Source of the DNA: Aeromonas taiwanensis
GTDB taxonomy: Bacteria > Pseudomonadota > Gammaproteobacteria > Enterobacterales > Aeromonadaceae
DNA: 44,163 bases
Direction of reading: 5' to 3'
NCBI RefSeq assembly: GCF_000820165.1
Contig: NZ_CDDD01000092.1
Span: 1 to 44,163, forward strand
Both the position numbers and the translations under genes were made by a program. The notes below the pieces were generated by a model, which saw only the letters and a list, made by a program, of their open reading frames with translations, made no database searches and had not been told where the DNA came from. Positions within the stretch are counted from its first letter, which is position 1. Every line of letters starts with the position of its first letter. This document shows, one piece after another, positions 1 to 11,542 of the stretch.

Positions 1-221
1 GGGTTCATCAGCACCAGGCTGCCGCGACCGACCTCCTGCCGGCTGCGCTGATTGAGGTAGTGGCTGTGGCCGCCGGTGATGGCGCCGATGGAGAAGTGGG
101 GGTGGCTGTGCTTGTCGTAGCAGACGCGGCGACCGTCCTGTACCGCACGCGCTTCGATGAAGGGCAGGGCAGGGTCGTGCCAGAAGTGGTGGTGATCCTG
201 TGTCTCCCTCGACCGGCTCAA
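1..221 (-). CDS. AraC-family transcriptional regulator, N-terminal part (truncated by window edge)
   Basis: The reverse strand reads through 1-221 without a stop. Its product is rich in His and has the look of an AraC-type cupin sensor domain (HHFWHDPALPFIEAR, then KHSHPHFSIGAITGG, then GSLVLMNP). In this family the cupin senses a small ligand and the C-terminal helix-turn-helix, here outside the window, binds DNA. The start is uncertain: there is no ATG upstream of the HHFWHD segment, and the nearest in-frame start-like codon is TTG at 219-221. A start a few codons further in, or a GTG/TTG further upstream, cannot be excluded. The gene lies just downstream of livF on the same strand, but nothing visible ties it functionally to liv. 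Confidence 0.6.
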   Translation of the reverse strand, partial: MSRSRETQDHHHFWHDPALPFIEARAVQDGRRVCYDKHSHPHFSIGAITGGHSHYLNQRSRQEVGRGSLVLMN

Positions 222-300
222 GGGGTGAGCCCCCGGGCGGGAGTCTCCCCCGACCGCGCCGGGTGGGCACGGCCGGGGAAAGTGGGGTGGCAATGCACGC

Positions 301-1002
<702 letters not shown>

Positions 1003-1013
1003 CTTGCTTCTTC

Positions 1014-1787
1014 CTATGACTCGCCCAGATAGGCCTTGATCACGGCCGGGTTGCTACGAATGTCGTCCGGCTTGCCGTGGGCCAGGGGGGTACCCTGGTT
1101 GACCACGAAGATGCGGTTGGAGATCTCCATCACCAGCTTCATGTCGTGTTCGATCAGCAGCACGGAGACCCCGAACTCGTCCCGCAGGTTGGAGATGAGC
1201 TCGTTGAGCTCGTCCGTCTCGTGGGGGTTGAGGCCGGCGGCCGGTTCATCCAGCATCAGCAGCTCGGGCCGGGTCGCCATGCAGCGGGCTATTTCTAGGC
1301 GGCGCTGCTGGCCGTAGGCCAGGTTGCCGGCGGCGCGGTTGGCGAGATCCTTGAGCCCCACCTTCTCCAGCCAGAAGGCGGACTGCTCCAGCCCCTCTTT
1401 CTCGGCGCGGCGGAAGGCCGGGGTCTTGAACAGGCCGGCGAGGAAGCCGGTGTTGAGGTGCCTGTGCTGGGCTACCAGCAGGTTTTCCACCGCCGTCATC
1501 TCCTTGAACAGGCGCACGTGCTGGAAGGTCCGCACTATGCCCTTGCGGGCGATGAGGTGGCCGGGCAGGCCCTGGATCTCCTCGCCCTTGTAGCGGATGA
1601 CGCCGCCGCTCGGGCGGTAGAAGCCGGTCAGGCAGTTGAAGATGGTGGTCTTGCCTGCGCCGTTGGGGCCGATGATGGAGATCACCTCCCCCTTGTTCAC
1701 GTCCAGCTTGACGCCGTTGACCGCGAGCAGGCCGCCGAAGCGCATCGACAGATCTGAGACATCCAACAATGTGTGATTGTTGCTCAT
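1014..1787 (-). CDS. livG: High-affinity branched-chain amino acid ABC transporter, ATP-binding protein LivG
   Basis: Second ATPase of the branched-chain amino acid importer. The 257-aa product carries Walker A GPNGAGKT (about 40-47), the degenerate signature [12 protein letters not shown] typical of LivG, and Walker [14 protein letters not shown], followed by the switch His in LLIEHDM. The start codon overlaps the livM stop by four bases (ATGA at 1784-1787), so the two are translationally coupled. Together with LivF it would form the heterodimeric ATPase under LivH and LivM. Confidence 0.95.
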   Translation of the reverse strand: MSNNHTLLDVSDLSMRFGGLLAVNGVKLDVNKGEVISIIGPNGAGKTTIFNCLTGFYRPSGGVIRYKGEEIQGLPGHLIARKGIVRTFQHVRLFKEMTAVENLLVAQHRHLNTGFLAGLFKTPAFRRAEKEGLEQSAFWLEKVGLKDLANRAAGNLAYGQQRRLEIARCMATRPELLMLDEPAAGLNPHETDELNELISNLRDEFGVSVLLIEHDMKLVMEISNRIFVVNQGTPLAHGKPDDIRSNPAVIKAYLGES

Positions 1788-3055
1788 TTACGAAGCTCCA
1801 TATGGGGTCGACTCATGGGCAGCAGTCCCTGCGGCCGCCAGATCATCATGAATACCATCAAGAGACCAAACATCAGCATGCGATATTCGTTGAACTCGCG
1901 GGCCAGCTCCGGCAGCACCGTCATGACGATGGCCGCCAGCACCACCCCGATCTGGGAGCCCATGCCCCCCAGCACCACGATGGCCAGTACGATGGCCGAC
2001 TCGATGAAGACGAAGGACTCCGGGCTGATGAAGCCCTGGCGCGAGGCGAAGAAGCTGCCGGCGAAGCCCGCGAAGCAGGCGCCTATGGTGAAGGCGGTCA
2101 GTTTGATGATGGTGGGGTTGAGCCCCAGGGATTTGCAGGCGATCTCGTCCTCCCGCAGCGCCTCCCAGGCGCGGCCGAGTGGCATGCGCAGCAGGCGGTT
2201 GATGACGAACAGGGTGGCGATCACCAGCACCAGCGCCATCAGGTAGAGGAAGATCACCTTGTGATTCGCGTTGTAGGCGATGCCGAAGAACTCGTGGAAG
2301 GTCTCGAAGCCGCCATCCTTCACGGTGCGGTTGAACTCCAGGCCCCCCAGGGTCGGCTTGGGAATGCCGGAGATCCCGTTCGGGCCGCCGGTCAGGCTGG
2401 TCATGTTGTTGAGCAGGATGCGAATGATCTCGCCAAAGCCCAGGGTCACGATGGCCAGATAATCCCCCCGCAGCCGCAGCACCGGGAAGCCGAGCAGGAA
2501 GCCGAAGGTGGCCGCCATCAGGCCGGCGATGGGCAGACACTCCCAGAAGCTCAGGCCGAAGTAGCTGTTGAGCAGGGCGTAGCTGTAGGCACCGACCGCG
2601 TAGAAGCCGACATAGCCGAGGTCCAGCAGGCCGGCGAGGCCCACCACCACGTTCAGGCCCAGCCCCAGCATGATGTAAATCAGGGTGAGAGTGGCCAGAT
2701 CGATGGCGCCGCGGGAGGCCATGAAGGGCCAGCTCACCGCGAACAGCAGCACCAGCACGGCAGTCAGGTTATAGAGCTTGGGCGCCTCCTCCGGGCTCGG
2801 CAGCACCAGCTTGGTGAAGCCGACGGAGAAACCGCTGATGGAAGCCTGGAACAGGCGTGCGATCTGGCCGCGCAGCATCTGGAACCAGAAGACGATGGTG
2901 GCGCCCCCCAGCAGCCAGGCCAGCGACACATCGAGGCGGCTCACCACCAGCAGGCGGGAGCCCTCGGTCTCCAGCTTGAAGCCGAGCAGCCAGAAGGAGA
3001 GCACCAGCAGCATCAGGCTGGAGATGCACGCATGGATGAATTGGCGTTTCATCAT
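1784..3055 (-). CDS. livM: High-affinity branched-chain amino acid ABC transporter, permease LivM
   Basis: Inner-membrane permease subunit of 423 aa, close to the length of enterobacterial LivM. It has an N-terminal extension with extra membrane segments, then the BPD_transp_2 fold with repeated hydrophobic helices and the family motifs [20 protein letters not shown] and [18 protein letters not shown]. The latter region includes the cytoplasmic loop that contacts the ATPases. Start and stop overlap livH and livG by four bases each, a tight operon arrangement. Confidence 0.94.
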   Translation of the reverse strand: MMKRQFIHACISSLMLLVLSFWLLGFKLETEGSRLLVVSRLDVSLAWLLGGATIVFWFQMLRGQIARLFQASISGFSVGFTKLVLPSPEEAPKLYNLTAVLVLLFAVSWPFMASRGAIDLATLTLIYIMLGLGLNVVVGLAGLLDLGYVGFYAVGAYSYALLNSYFGLSFWECLPIAGLMAATFGFLLGFPVLRLRGDYLAIVTLGFGEIIRILLNNMTSLTGGPNGISGIPKPTLGGLEFNRTVKDGGFETFHEFFGIAYNANHKVIFLYLMALVLVIATLFVINRLLRMPLGRAWEALREDEIACKSLGLNPTIIKLTAFTIGACFAGFAGSFFASRQGFISPESFVFIESAIVLAIVVLGGMGSQIGVVLAAIVMTVLPELAREFNEYRMLMFGLLMVFMMIWRPQGLLPMSRPHMELRK

Positions 3056-3978
3056 ACTTTCTCCACTTCCGGACGACCCAGGATGCCGGTCGGCATGAAC
3101 AACAGCACGAAGATGAGCAGGGCGAAGGCCATGACATCCTTGTATTCGGTGCTGAGGTAGCCGGCGGTGAGTGCCTCGACCACCCCCAGCAGCAGGCCGC
3201 CGATCACGGCGCCCGGAATGCTGCCGATACCACCCAATACCGCGGCGGTGAAGGCCTTCAAGCCGGCCATAAAGCCGAGGTAGGGGTTGATGACGCCGTA
3301 ATACATGCCGAGCAGCACGCCGGCGACGGCGGCCAGGGCGGCCCCCAGCACGAAGGTGATGGAGATGACCACGTGGGTGTCGATCCCCAGCAGGTTCGCC
3401 ATCTTGATGTCTTCCGAGCAGGCGCGGCAGGCGCGGCCCATGCGGGAGCGGCCGATGAACTGGGTCAGGGCCAGCATGGTGACGAAGGTCACCACGAAGA
3501 TGATGAGCTGCATGTAGGAGAGGCTGGCCTGGAAGCCGTCTTCACCGCCGAGGGACCAGCCCCCGGAGATCAGGGTGGGCATGGCGATGTCGCGCGAGCC
3601 CTGTGCCATCCGCATCATGTTCTGCAGGAATATCGACATGCCGATGGCGGAGATGAGGGGGATCAGGCGGTTGCCACCCCGCAACGGGCGATAGGCCACC
3701 CGTTCTATGGTCCAGCCATAGCTGCCGGTGATGATGATGCTGACGAGGAAGGCGCCCCCCAGCAGCAGCACCGTGCTGTCGATGCCCATCATCATGAGCC
3801 CCGCCATCACCATGAAAGCGACATAGGAGCCGATCATGTAAACCTCGCCGTGGGCAAAGTTGATCATGCCGATGATGCCATAGACCATGGTGTAGCCGAT
3901 GGCGATCAACGCATAGGTGCTGCCTATGGTCAATCCGTTCAGCAACTGCTGAACCAGATAGAGAAAGTGTTCGGACAT
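3052..3978 (-). CDS. livH: High-affinity branched-chain amino acid ABC transporter, permease LivH
   Basis: Second inner-membrane permease, 308 aa, the usual length for LivH. The N-terminus [37 protein letters not shown] is the family hallmark, and the [14 protein letters not shown] stretch near the C-terminus is the second conserved block. It partners LivM to form the transport channel. It is the first gene after the hairpin that separates it from livK, which suggests that the permease/ATPase genes are expressed at a lower level than the binding protein. Confidence 0.94.
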   Translation of the reverse strand: MSEHFLYLVQQLLNGLTIGSTYALIAIGYTMVYGIIGMINFAHGEVYMIGSYVAFMVMAGLMMMGIDSTVLLLGGAFLVSIIITGSYGWTIERVAYRPLRGGNRLIPLISAIGMSIFLQNMMRMAQGSRDIAMPTLISGGWSLGGEDGFQASLSYMQLIIFVVTFVTMLALTQFIGRSRMGRACRACSEDIKMANLLGIDTHVVISITFVLGAALAAVAGVLLGMYYGVINPYLGFMAGLKAFTAAVLGGIGSIPGAVIGGLLLGVVEALTAGYLSTEYKDVMAFALLIFVLLFMPTGILGRPEVEKV

Positions 3979-4012
3979 ACTGCGTTCCCTGTACTTGCCC
4001 GTAAAGAAAGGA

Positions 4013-4032
4013 GGGGTGACTCACGTCACCCC
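4013..4032 (-). terminator. Attenuator-like hairpin between livK and livH
   Basis: A perfect 8-bp stem (GGGGTGAC 4013-4020 with GTCACCCC 4025-4032, loop 4021-4024) lies in the 64-bp gap between livK and livH. On the minus-strand transcript it is followed by a pyrimidine-rich run (TCCTTTCTTT). This suggests partial termination or 3'-end protection of livK mRNA, which is inference. Confidence 0.55.
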
Positions 4033-4042
4033 GGTCGGCAGA

Positions 4043-5164
4043 TTATTTGACTTGGGTGGAGGTTCCGTCGGCGTGCCACTGGAAGACACCGAACTCGAAG
4101 CCTTTGAGGTCACCGTTCGGTGCCCAGGTCAGGGGGCCCATGACGGTGTCGATCGGTGCGGCCTTGATGGCGGCAGCCACGGCAGCCGGGTCATCCTCAC
4201 CCGCCTTGGCGATACCGGCCGCCAGGGCCTGCATGGCAGCGTAGGTGGTCCAGACGAACGGACCGGAGGAGTCCTGACCCTTGGCCTTGAACGCTTCCAC
4301 TATGGGGGCGTTGGCGGGAACCAGATCGTACTTGTTCGGCAGGGTGACCAGCAGGCCTTCGGAAGCCGGACCGCCGATGGCGGAGATGTCCTTGTTACCC
4401 ACCCCTTCCGGACCCATGAACTTGGCCTTCAGACCCTTCTCGCCAGCCTGGCGCAGGATCAGGCCCAGCTCCGGGTGGTAGCCGCCGTAGTAGACGAAGT
4501 CCACGTTCTCTTTCTGCAGCTTGGCGATCAGGGCGGAGAAGTCCTTGTCGCCGGCGGTGATGCCCTCATAGGCCACAACCTTGACGCCAGCCTTGTCCAG
4601 GGCGGCCTTCACGCTGGAGGCGATGCCTTCACCGTACTGCTTCTTGTCGTGGATGACGGCCACGCGCTGGGGTTTGACCTGCTCGATGATGTACTTGGCG
4701 GCGGTCGGGCCCTGGTCGCTGTCCAGGCCGATGGTGCGCAGGGTCAGCTGGTAGCCGCGCTCGGTGATCTTGGGGTTGGTGGAGGCCGGTGTGACCATCA
4801 GCACCCCTTCATCTTCATAGATGTCGGAGGCGGGCAGGGTGTTGTCGGAGCAGAGGTGGCCGACCACGAACTTGACGCCGTCGTTGATCACCTTGTTGGC
4901 GATGGCCACGGCCTGCTTGGGATCGCAGGCGTCGTCATAGATGACGGCTTCGATCTGCTTGCCCTTGATGCCACCGGCCTTGTTGATCTGCTCGACCGCC
5001 ATCTTGCCACCGGTGAACTGCATGTCGCCGTACTGGGCGACCGGGCCGGTCAGGGGGCCGGCGATGCCGATCTTGATGGTGTCGGCCGCATTGGCCATGG
5101 AGACTGATCCAAACAGAGCCAAAGAAACCGCTGCTCTGACTGCCATTTTGCTGAAGTTATGCAT
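4043..5164 (-). CDS. livK: Periplasmic branched-chain amino acid-binding protein (LivK/LivJ)
   Basis: Type I periplasmic binding protein of 373 aa that captures leucine/isoleucine/valine and delivers them to LivHMGF. Residues 1-26 form a Sec signal peptide ending SMANA, and the mature protein begins [21 protein letters not shown], diagnostic of LivJ/LivK. The [15 protein letters not shown] and [16 protein letters not shown] blocks include the conserved Cys pair and ligand-contact region. A second in-frame Met at residue 7 is a possible alternative start. Only one binding protein is present here, so LivJ versus LivK cannot be separated by sequence inspection. Confidence 0.92.
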   Translation of the reverse strand: MHNFSKMAVRAAVSLALFGSVSMANAADTIKIGIAGPLTGPVAQYGDMQFTGGKMAVEQINKAGGIKGKQIEAVIYDDACDPKQAVAIANKVINDGVKFVVGHLCSDNTLPASDIYEDEGVLMVTPASTNPKITERGYQLTLRTIGLDSDQGPTAAKYIIEQVKPQRVAVIHDKKQYGEGIASSVKAALDKAGVKVVAYEGITAGDKDFSALIAKLQKENVDFVYYGGYHPELGLILRQAGEKGLKAKFMGPEGVGNKDISAIGGPASEGLLVTLPNKYDLVPANAPIVEAFKAKGQDSSGPFVWTTYAAMQALAAGIAKAGEDDPAAVAAAIKAAPIDTVMGPLTWAPNGDLKGFEFGVFQWHADGTSTQVK

Positions 5165-5600
5165 TGATTCGTCCCTTAATCAGTGAAATGTTTCATTTTA
5201 TGCACGTCATTCCGAGCCTGTGTCCCGCCAGCCCGGCGATAGATAAGGTTCTATCATTCCTCACCGTGCAATAACAAGATGTTAAAGATACTAACCGGAC
5301 GGGGGTGGGGGGGGCGTTTTGTGGAGCAAACAACCTGCCATGTTTGTCGTTTTGGAATTTAATCCTGTTTTGTTTGGTTAACATATTAACAACACAGGGC
5401 TGGTTGGCAGAAAATCAGAGTAAAAAGCTGACGATATTTCATTCTGCGTCTGCTCTCATTTTGACCAAATTTCGTTTGCGCAAATAGAAATGACCGCCTA
5501 GATTAGCCAGCATTGACAATTCACTGGCAGCTCTCGTTAAAACCAAGCCTTTATTCGGGAAATCTGCTACTGTTCCGCTTTTGTTATTCAGGAGACAGAG
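5165..5600. promoter_or_regulatory. Divergent livK / LacI-regulator control region
   Basis: This 436-bp gap between divergent genes is AT-rich relative to its flanks and must hold both promoters. Visible elements are a G-rich run on the plus strand at about 5297-5316, an inverted repeat GTTAA-CATA-TTAAC (5377-5390), a perfect 10-bp palindrome TTTGCGCAAA with central CG (5475-5484), and a TTGACA box (5513-5518). The TTGACA box has a weak -10 candidate (GTTAAA) 17 bases downstream, toward the regulator gene. The central-CG palindrome resembles LacI-family operators and could mediate autoregulation, which is inference. No small gene is evident. Confidence 0.45.
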
Positions 5601-6605
5601 ATGGCCACTATCAAAGATGTCGCCTCACGGGCAGGCGTATCCATCTCCACCGTCTCACATGTACTCAATCACACCCGTCGGGTCAGCGAAGATGCAACCC
5701 AGAAAGTGCTTGAGGCGGTGGCCGAACTCAACTACGCGCCGAACTCGGTGGCGCGCAGCCTCAAGATCAATGCAACCAAGACCATCGGCATGCTGGTGAC
5801 CACCAGTGCCAACCCCTTCTTCGCGGAAGTGGTGCAGGGGGTCGAGGCGTACTGCTTCGAGCAGGGGTACAGCCTGATCCTCTGCAATACCGAGAACCAG
5901 CCGCCCCGCCAGCAGCACTATCTGCGCATGCTGATGGAGAAGCGGGTCGACGGTCTGCTGGTGCTGGGAACCGACATCGATACCCAGTTCAGGGACATGC
6001 TGCGCATCCACAAGAACGTGCCGCAGGTGGTGCTGGATTGGGGCAACGAGTGCGACTTCGCCAACGTGATCAACGACAACGCCCGCATCGGTGCGCGTCT
6101 GGCCGTGCGCCATCTGCTGGAGCAGGGCCACACCGACATCGTCTGCATCACGGGTCACCTAGCCAAGCCGACTACCCAGCAGCGTCTGGACGGGGTGCGC
6201 GATGCCCTGGCCGAGCAGGGCCTGACCCTGAAGGACGAGCAGATCTTCGAAGGGGACTACGAGAGCCAGAGCGGCTTTGATGCCATGCAGCGCATCCTGG
6301 CCCTCACCCCGCGTCCGACAGCGGTGTTCGCCTTCGATGACCCCATGGCCATCGGCGCCATCTGTGCCGCCTGGGAAGCCGGGGTCAAGGTGCCGGACGA
6401 CATCTCCATGATCGGCTATGACGACGTGGAGATGGCGCGCTTCTCCAGCCCGCCGCTCACCACCATCCGCCACCCCAAGGCCGAACTCGGCCTGCTGGCG
6501 GTGCAACAGCTGGTGAGCCGGATCCGCAACAAGGAGCTGGAAGTCGAGTCCATGACGGTGCAGCCAGAGCTTATCGTTCGCCGCTCGGTCAAATCCCTGC
6601 GCTGA
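5601..6605 (+). CDS. LacI-family transcriptional regulator (RbsR/PurR group)
   Basis: The 334-aa product has a canonical LacI helix-turn-helix at residues 1-25 (MATIKDVASRAGVSISTVSHVLN), a hinge helix with NYAPNSVARSL, and a type I periplasmic-binding-protein sensor domain. The stretch TIGMLVTTSANPFFAEVVQGVE and SLILCNTE resembles RbsR most closely. VVLDWG and GAICAAWEAG are closer to PurR. I therefore cannot decide between a ribose-type and a purine-type regulator, and there is no rbs or pur gene beside it to settle the ligand. The start is preceded by a good Shine-Dalgarno (CAGGAGACAGAG). The gene is followed by a strong terminator. Confidence 0.85.
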   Translation: MATIKDVASRAGVSISTVSHVLNHTRRVSEDATQKVLEAVAELNYAPNSVARSLKINATKTIGMLVTTSANPFFAEVVQGVEAYCFEQGYSLILCNTENQPPRQQHYLRMLMEKRVDGLLVLGTDIDTQFRDMLRIHKNVPQVVLDWGNECDFANVINDNARIGARLAVRHLLEQGHTDIVCITGHLAKPTTQQRLDGVRDALAEQGLTLKDEQIFEGDYESQSGFDAMQRILALTPRPTAVFAFDDPMAIGAICAAWEAGVKVPDDISMIGYDDVEMARFSSPPLTTIRHPKAELGLLAVQQLVSRIRNKELEVESMTVQPELIVRRSVKSLR

Positions 6606-6633
6606 TCCCTGCGCCGCCCGCGAGGCTGGCCCA

Positions 6634-6670
6634 TGAAAAACCCCCTCCATCCCGAGGGGGTTTTTGTTTT
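6634..6670. terminator. Bidirectional intrinsic terminator
   Basis: A 12-bp perfect stem (6636-6647 with 6654-6665, loop 6648-6653) has A-tract and T-tract arms and a following TTTTTGTTTTT. It separates the convergent LacI-family gene and norR and can end both transcripts. Confidence 0.9.
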
Positions 6671-6695
6671 TGGGCGCTTCTCGTCTCTGGGGGCG

Positions 6696-8222
<1,527 letters not shown>

Positions 8223-8229
8223 GATGATT

Positions 8230-8285
8230 GTCCAAATGACAGTGTGTTTGTGATTTTGACTATATGGAGAGATTGTCTTAATGAC
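8230..8285. promoter_or_regulatory. Three NorR enhancer sites (GT-N7-AC)
   Basis: Three copies of the NorR core GT-N7-AC lie in tandem in the norR-norV gap: GTCCAAATGAC (8230-8240), GTGATTTTGAC (8250-8260) and GTCTTAATGAC (8275-8285). All share the right half TGAC. E. coli norVW is also activated from three such sites. They sit about 70-125 bp upstream of the expected norV transcription start. Confidence 0.85.
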
Positions 8286-8327
8286 AATCATTGAAATTAG
8301 TGTCGATAAAAATCAATGAGTTATAAC

Positions 8328-8344
8328 TTGGCACGTCCGCTGCA
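8328..8344 (+). promoter_or_regulatory. Sigma-54 promoter of norVW
   Basis: The sequence TTGGCACGTCCGCTGCA matches the -24/-12 consensus TGGCAC-N5-TTGC, with the invariant GG at 8330-8331 and GC at 8342-8343, ten bases apart. It faces norV, and the predicted transcription start is near 8355, about 40 bp before the norV ATG. Confidence 0.85.
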
Positions 8345-8392
8345 ATAGCTGGTTCAGTCGAACATACACTATTGCATTCGAGGAACTGCCTG

Positions 8393-9880
8393 ATGAGCAT
8401 TCACGTCAAGAACAACATCCACTGGGTCGGCCAACGGGACTGGGAGGTGCGGGACTTCCACGGTACCGAGTACAAGACCCACAAGGGCACCAGCTACAAC
8501 AGCTATCTCATCCGCGAAGGGAAGAACGTGCTGATCGACACCGTCGATCACAAGTTCAGCCGCGAGTTCGTGCAGAACCTGGCGGCACAGATCGATCTCG
8601 CTACCATCGACTATGTGGTGATCAACCACGCCGAGGAGGATCACGCCGGCGCCCTGACCGAGCTGATGGCCCGCATCCCCGGCACCCCCATCTACTGCAC
8701 CCACAACGCCATCGACTCCATCACAGGTCATCATCACCACCCGGAGTGGAACTTCCACCCGGTCAAGACAGGTGACAGCCTGGACATCGGCAACGGCAAG
8801 CAGCTGGTATTCATCGAGACCCCCATGCTGCATTGGCCAGACAGCATGATGACCTACATGACCGAGGATGCGGTGCTCTTCTCCAACGACGCCTTCGGTC
8901 AGCACTACTGCGACGAGCACCTGTTCAACGACGAGGTGGATCAGAGCGAGCTGATGGAGCAGTGCCAGCGCTACTACGCCAACATCCTTACTCCCTTCAG
9001 CCCCCTGGTGACCGCCAAGATCAAGGAAGTGCTCGGCTTCAACCTGCCGGTGAGCATGGTGGCCACCTCCCACGGCATCGTCTGGCGCGAGGACCCCACC
9101 CAGATCATCCTGAAATACCTGGAGTGGGCCGACCACTATCAGGAAGACCGCATCACCTTGTTCTACGACTCCATGTCCAACAACACCCGCATGATGGCCG
9201 ACGCCATCGCCCAGGGCATCCACGAGGTGGACCCCGGCGTCGCGGTGAAGATCTACAACGTGGCCCGCCACGACAAGAACGAGATCCTGACCCAGGTGTT
9301 CCGCTCCAAGGGGATACTGGTGGGCTCCTCCACCATGAACAACGTCATGATGCCCAAGGTGGCGGGCATGCTCGAAGAGATCACCGGCCTGCGTTTTCGC
9401 AACAAGCGGGCCTCGGCCTTCGGCAGCTACGGCTGGACCGGTGGCGCGGTGGACCGGATCCAGACCCGGCTGATGGATGCGGGCTTCGACATCAGCCTCT
9501 CCCTCAAGGCCAAGTGGCGCCCGGATGGCTCGGCGCTGGCCGAATGCCGCGAGCACGGCCGTCAGCTCGCCCGTCAGTGGGCGCTGCACCCGCTGGACGC
9601 GCCCCGTCCGATCACCACAACCCAGGCGACGCCTGCCCCCGTGGGACCCGCTGCTGTGGTTGCAGAGCCGAAAGCCGCACCGGTCGCCGCCGAATGGGAC
9701 GACGATCAGGCCATGCTCTGCACCGTCTGCCAGTGGGTCTACGACCCGGCCCAGGGGGAGCCGGATCAGCTGGTGGCGCCGGGCACCCCCTGGGCCCGGG
9801 TGCCGGAGAGCTTCCTCTGCCCCGGCTGCGGTATCGGCAAGGAGGTGTTCGAACCCTGCGCCGTGGAGGCCTGCGTATGA
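8393..9880 (+). CDS. norV: Anaerobic nitric oxide reductase flavorubredoxin NorV
   Basis: Reduces NO to N2O in the cytoplasm under low oxygen, receiving electrons from NorW. The 495-aa protein begins [21 protein letters not shown], nearly as in E. coli. The metallo-beta-lactamase domain carries the diiron ligands HAEEDH (residues 79-84). A flavodoxin domain follows (about 255-400, [32 protein letters not shown]). After a Pro/Ala-rich linker comes a C-terminal rubredoxin with CTVC (443-446) and CPGC (476-479) holding one iron. The ATG at 8393 follows a GAGGA site. A longer frame from TTG at 8372 is less likely. Its stop overlaps norW. Confidence 0.97.
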   Translation: MSIHVKNNIHWVGQRDWEVRDFHGTEYKTHKGTSYNSYLIREGKNVLIDTVDHKFSREFVQNLAAQIDLATIDYVVINHAEEDHAGALTELMARIPGTPIYCTHNAIDSITGHHHHPEWNFHPVKTGDSLDIGNGKQLVFIETPMLHWPDSMMTYMTEDAVLFSNDAFGQHYCDEHLFNDEVDQSELMEQCQRYYANILTPFSPLVTAKIKEVLGFNLPVSMVATSHGIVWREDPTQIILKYLEWADHYQEDRITLFYDSMSNNTRMMADAIAQGIHEVDPGVAVKIYNVARHDKNEILTQVFRSKGILVGSSTMNNVMMPKVAGMLEEITGLRFRNKRASAFGSYGWTGGAVDRIQTRLMDAGFDISLSLKAKWRPDGSALAECREHGRQLARQWALHPLDAPRPITTTQATPAPVGPAAVVAEPKAAPVAAEWDDDQAMLCTVCQWVYDPAQGEPDQLVAPGTPWARVPESFLCPGCGIGKEVFEPCAVEACV

Positions 9881-11028
9881 GCGCCGTCCCCAGCAGTGAC
9901 GAGATAGTGGTGATCGGCAGCGGCTTCGCCGCCCAGCAGCTGGTCAAGAGCCTGCGCAAGCTGGACGCCAAGCAGCCCATCCGCCTCATCACCGCCGACA
10001 GCGGCGACGAGTACAACAAGCCGGACTTGAGCTACGTGGTGAGCCGGGGCTGCCCTGCCGCGGCCATGACCCGCCAGAGCGGCAGCGACTTTGCCGAGCA
10101 GCAGCGCATCGCGCTGCTGCCCCACTGCCCGGTGCATGGCATCGACCCTGCCCGGCGGTTGGTGCTGACCGAACGAGGGGAATTCCCCTACGGCAAGCTG
10201 GTGCTGGCCACCGGGGCCAGTGCGGCGCGGCCCGATCTGCCGGGCAGCGAATCCCTCGTCACCCTCAACAGCCAGCAGGAGTACGCCGCCGCCGAGGGGG
10301 CAATCCAGCAGGCGCGCCGCATCCTGGTGCTGGGGGCGGGGTTGATTGGCTGCGAGCTGGCGATGGACATGGCGAGTGCGGGCAAGGAGGTGACGCTGGT
10401 GGATCTGGCCGACAGCCCGCTCAGCGCCCTGCTGCCCGCCGTCCTGACCCAGCCGCTGCAGCAGGCGCTGCGCAGCCAGGGGGTCAGCCTGCAATTCGGG
10501 GCTGGCCTTGCCAGGATTGACGCCCAGCCGGGTGAGCGCTGGCGCGTCACCCTGACCGACGGCCGCACCTGCGAGCAGGATCTGGTGATCGCCGCGATCG
10601 GCCTGCGGCCGAATCTGGCCCTGGCCCGCGGGGCCGGGCTGGCAGTGGGGCGCGGCATCCTGGTCGACGATCGGCTGCAGACCAGCGACCCCCATATCTT
10701 CGCCCTGGGGGATTGCGCCGAGTGGCAGGGTCGCTTGCTCCCCTTCCTGCAACCCATCCTGCTGGGGGCCAATGCCCTGGCCAAGACCCTGCTCGGCACG
10801 CCGACCCCGCTCAGCCTGCCCCCCATGCTGGTGAAGGTGAAGACGCCGCGCTACCCGCTGCAACTGGCCGGCCGCACCCGGGGCGAGGATCTCGCCTGGC
10901 AGTGCCGCTGGAACAGCCAGGGCATGGTGGCCGAGGCCCGCGACCAAGCCGGTGAGCTGTGCGGCTTCGTGGTGGGAGGTGATCAGATGAGCGCGGCCTT
11001 CCCGCTGCTGCGTCAGCTGCCCCGTTAA
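9877..11028 (+). CDS. norW: NADH:flavorubredoxin reductase NorW
   Basis: FAD enzyme that passes electrons from NADH to the rubredoxin domain of NorV. The 383-aa product has the FAD-binding GSGFAA near residue 14, a second dinucleotide motif [13 protein letters not shown] for NADH, and the FAD-closing GDCAEW segment. The ATG overlaps the norV stop (ATGA, 9877-9880), so translation is coupled and the two are co-transcribed from the sigma-54 promoter. Confidence 0.95.
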   Translation: MSAVPSSDEIVVIGSGFAAQQLVKSLRKLDAKQPIRLITADSGDEYNKPDLSYVVSRGCPAAAMTRQSGSDFAEQQRIALLPHCPVHGIDPARRLVLTERGEFPYGKLVLATGASAARPDLPGSESLVTLNSQQEYAAAEGAIQQARRILVLGAGLIGCELAMDMASAGKEVTLVDLADSPLSALLPAVLTQPLQQALRSQGVSLQFGAGLARIDAQPGERWRVTLTDGRTCEQDLVIAAIGLRPNLALARGAGLAVGRGILVDDRLQTSDPHIFALGDCAEWQGRLLPFLQPILLGANALAKTLLGTPTPLSLPPMLVKVKTPRYPLQLAGRTRGEDLAWQCRWNSQGMVAEARDQAGELCGFVVGGDQMSAAFPLLRQLPR

Positions 11029-11044
11029 CCCCTTTCATTGCACC

Positions 11045-11062
11045 GGCCGGGTAGACCCGGCC
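11045..11062 (+). other. Intercistronic hairpin after norW
   Basis: A perfect 7-bp GC stem (11045-11051 with 11056-11062, TAGA loop) lies between norW and the DUF1971 gene, just ahead of its GAGGAGAA ribosome-binding site. It lacks a T-run, so it is more likely an mRNA stability or translation element than a terminator. Confidence 0.4.
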
Positions 11063-11079
11063 ATTCGAGGAGAACCGAT

Positions 11080-11421
11080 ATGGCCATGCAACTGATCCCG
11101 TCTCACTGGGTAGTGCGCCGCTCCACCCCCTTCTTCACCCGTGACAACGTGCCCGCGGCGCTCTTGAGCCACCACAACACCGCGGCCGGGGTGTTCGGCC
11201 AGCTCTGCGTGATGGAGGGCACCGTCACCTACCACGGCTTCGCCGACGAGCAGGCCGAGGAGCCTGAGCTCACCCTGGTGATCCGGGCCGGGGAGTTTGC
11301 CACCAGCCCGCCCCAGTACTGGCACAGGGTCGAGCTGTCGGAGGATGCCCGCTTCAACATCCACTTCTGGGCCGAACAGGGTTCGTCGGACCAGCCCCTG
11401 TTCAACAGCCGCAAGGCATAA
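11080..11421 (+). CDS. YeaR-like DUF1971 (TehB-like cupin) protein
   Basis: A 113-aa single-domain cupin of the DUF1971 family, related to E. coli YeaR and to the N-terminal domain of some TehB proteins. Family features seen are the RSTPFFTRDNVPAALL start, the VMEGTVTYHGFADE core, and the ATSPPQYWHRVE His-containing strand. E. coli yeaR is induced by nitrate/nitrite and NO, and its position right after norVW (52 bp downstream, same strand) suggests a role in reactive-nitrogen stress here too. That role is inference. The ATG at 11080 is chosen because GAGGAGAA precedes it. Confidence 0.85.
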   Translation: MAMQLIPSHWVVRRSTPFFTRDNVPAALLSHHNTAAGVFGQLCVMEGTVTYHGFADEQAEEPELTLVIRAGEFATSPPQYWHRVELSEDARFNIHFWAEQGSSDQPLFNSRKA

Positions 11422-11429
11422 GGTTCAAC

Positions 11430-11472
11430 CATGGGGAGGGGCATCGGGCGCAAATGTCCCCCTCTGCCCATG
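11430..11472 (+). other. Long imperfect hairpin between the DUF1971 gene and the polyferredoxin gene
   Basis: Two arms, 11430-11444 and 11454-11472, pair as CATGGG/CCCATG and AGGGG/CCCCCT with small bulges, in the 121-bp gap. There is no T-run. It may modulate read-through from norVW, which is inference. Confidence 0.35.
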
Positions 11473-11542
11473 CAGATCAAAACAGTCAACTCAGATGTCC
11501 GTTATCTTTGCCGCCAGTGGTGGATGAGGCAGTGAGGGAAAC

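Noticed and set aside
1769..3160. 463-codon frame on the plus strand opposite livM
   Set aside because: Its Gln/His/Glu-rich low-complexity product is the mirror of hydrophobic LivM codons; no homology or start signal.
5297..5316. G-rich run as a possible quadruplex
   Set aside because: The run (one G5 and one G8) lacks the spaced four-tract pattern with loops needed for a confident quadruplex call; it could be simple slippage.
8369..9589. 406-codon frame on the minus strand opposite norV
   Set aside because: Antisense to a fully conserved NorV; Val/His/Gly-rich as expected from GC-rich antisense codons.
8833..9876. Plus-strand frame extending norW upstream through norV
   Set aside because: The upstream part is an out-of-frame reading of norV; the NorW homology begins at ATG 9877.
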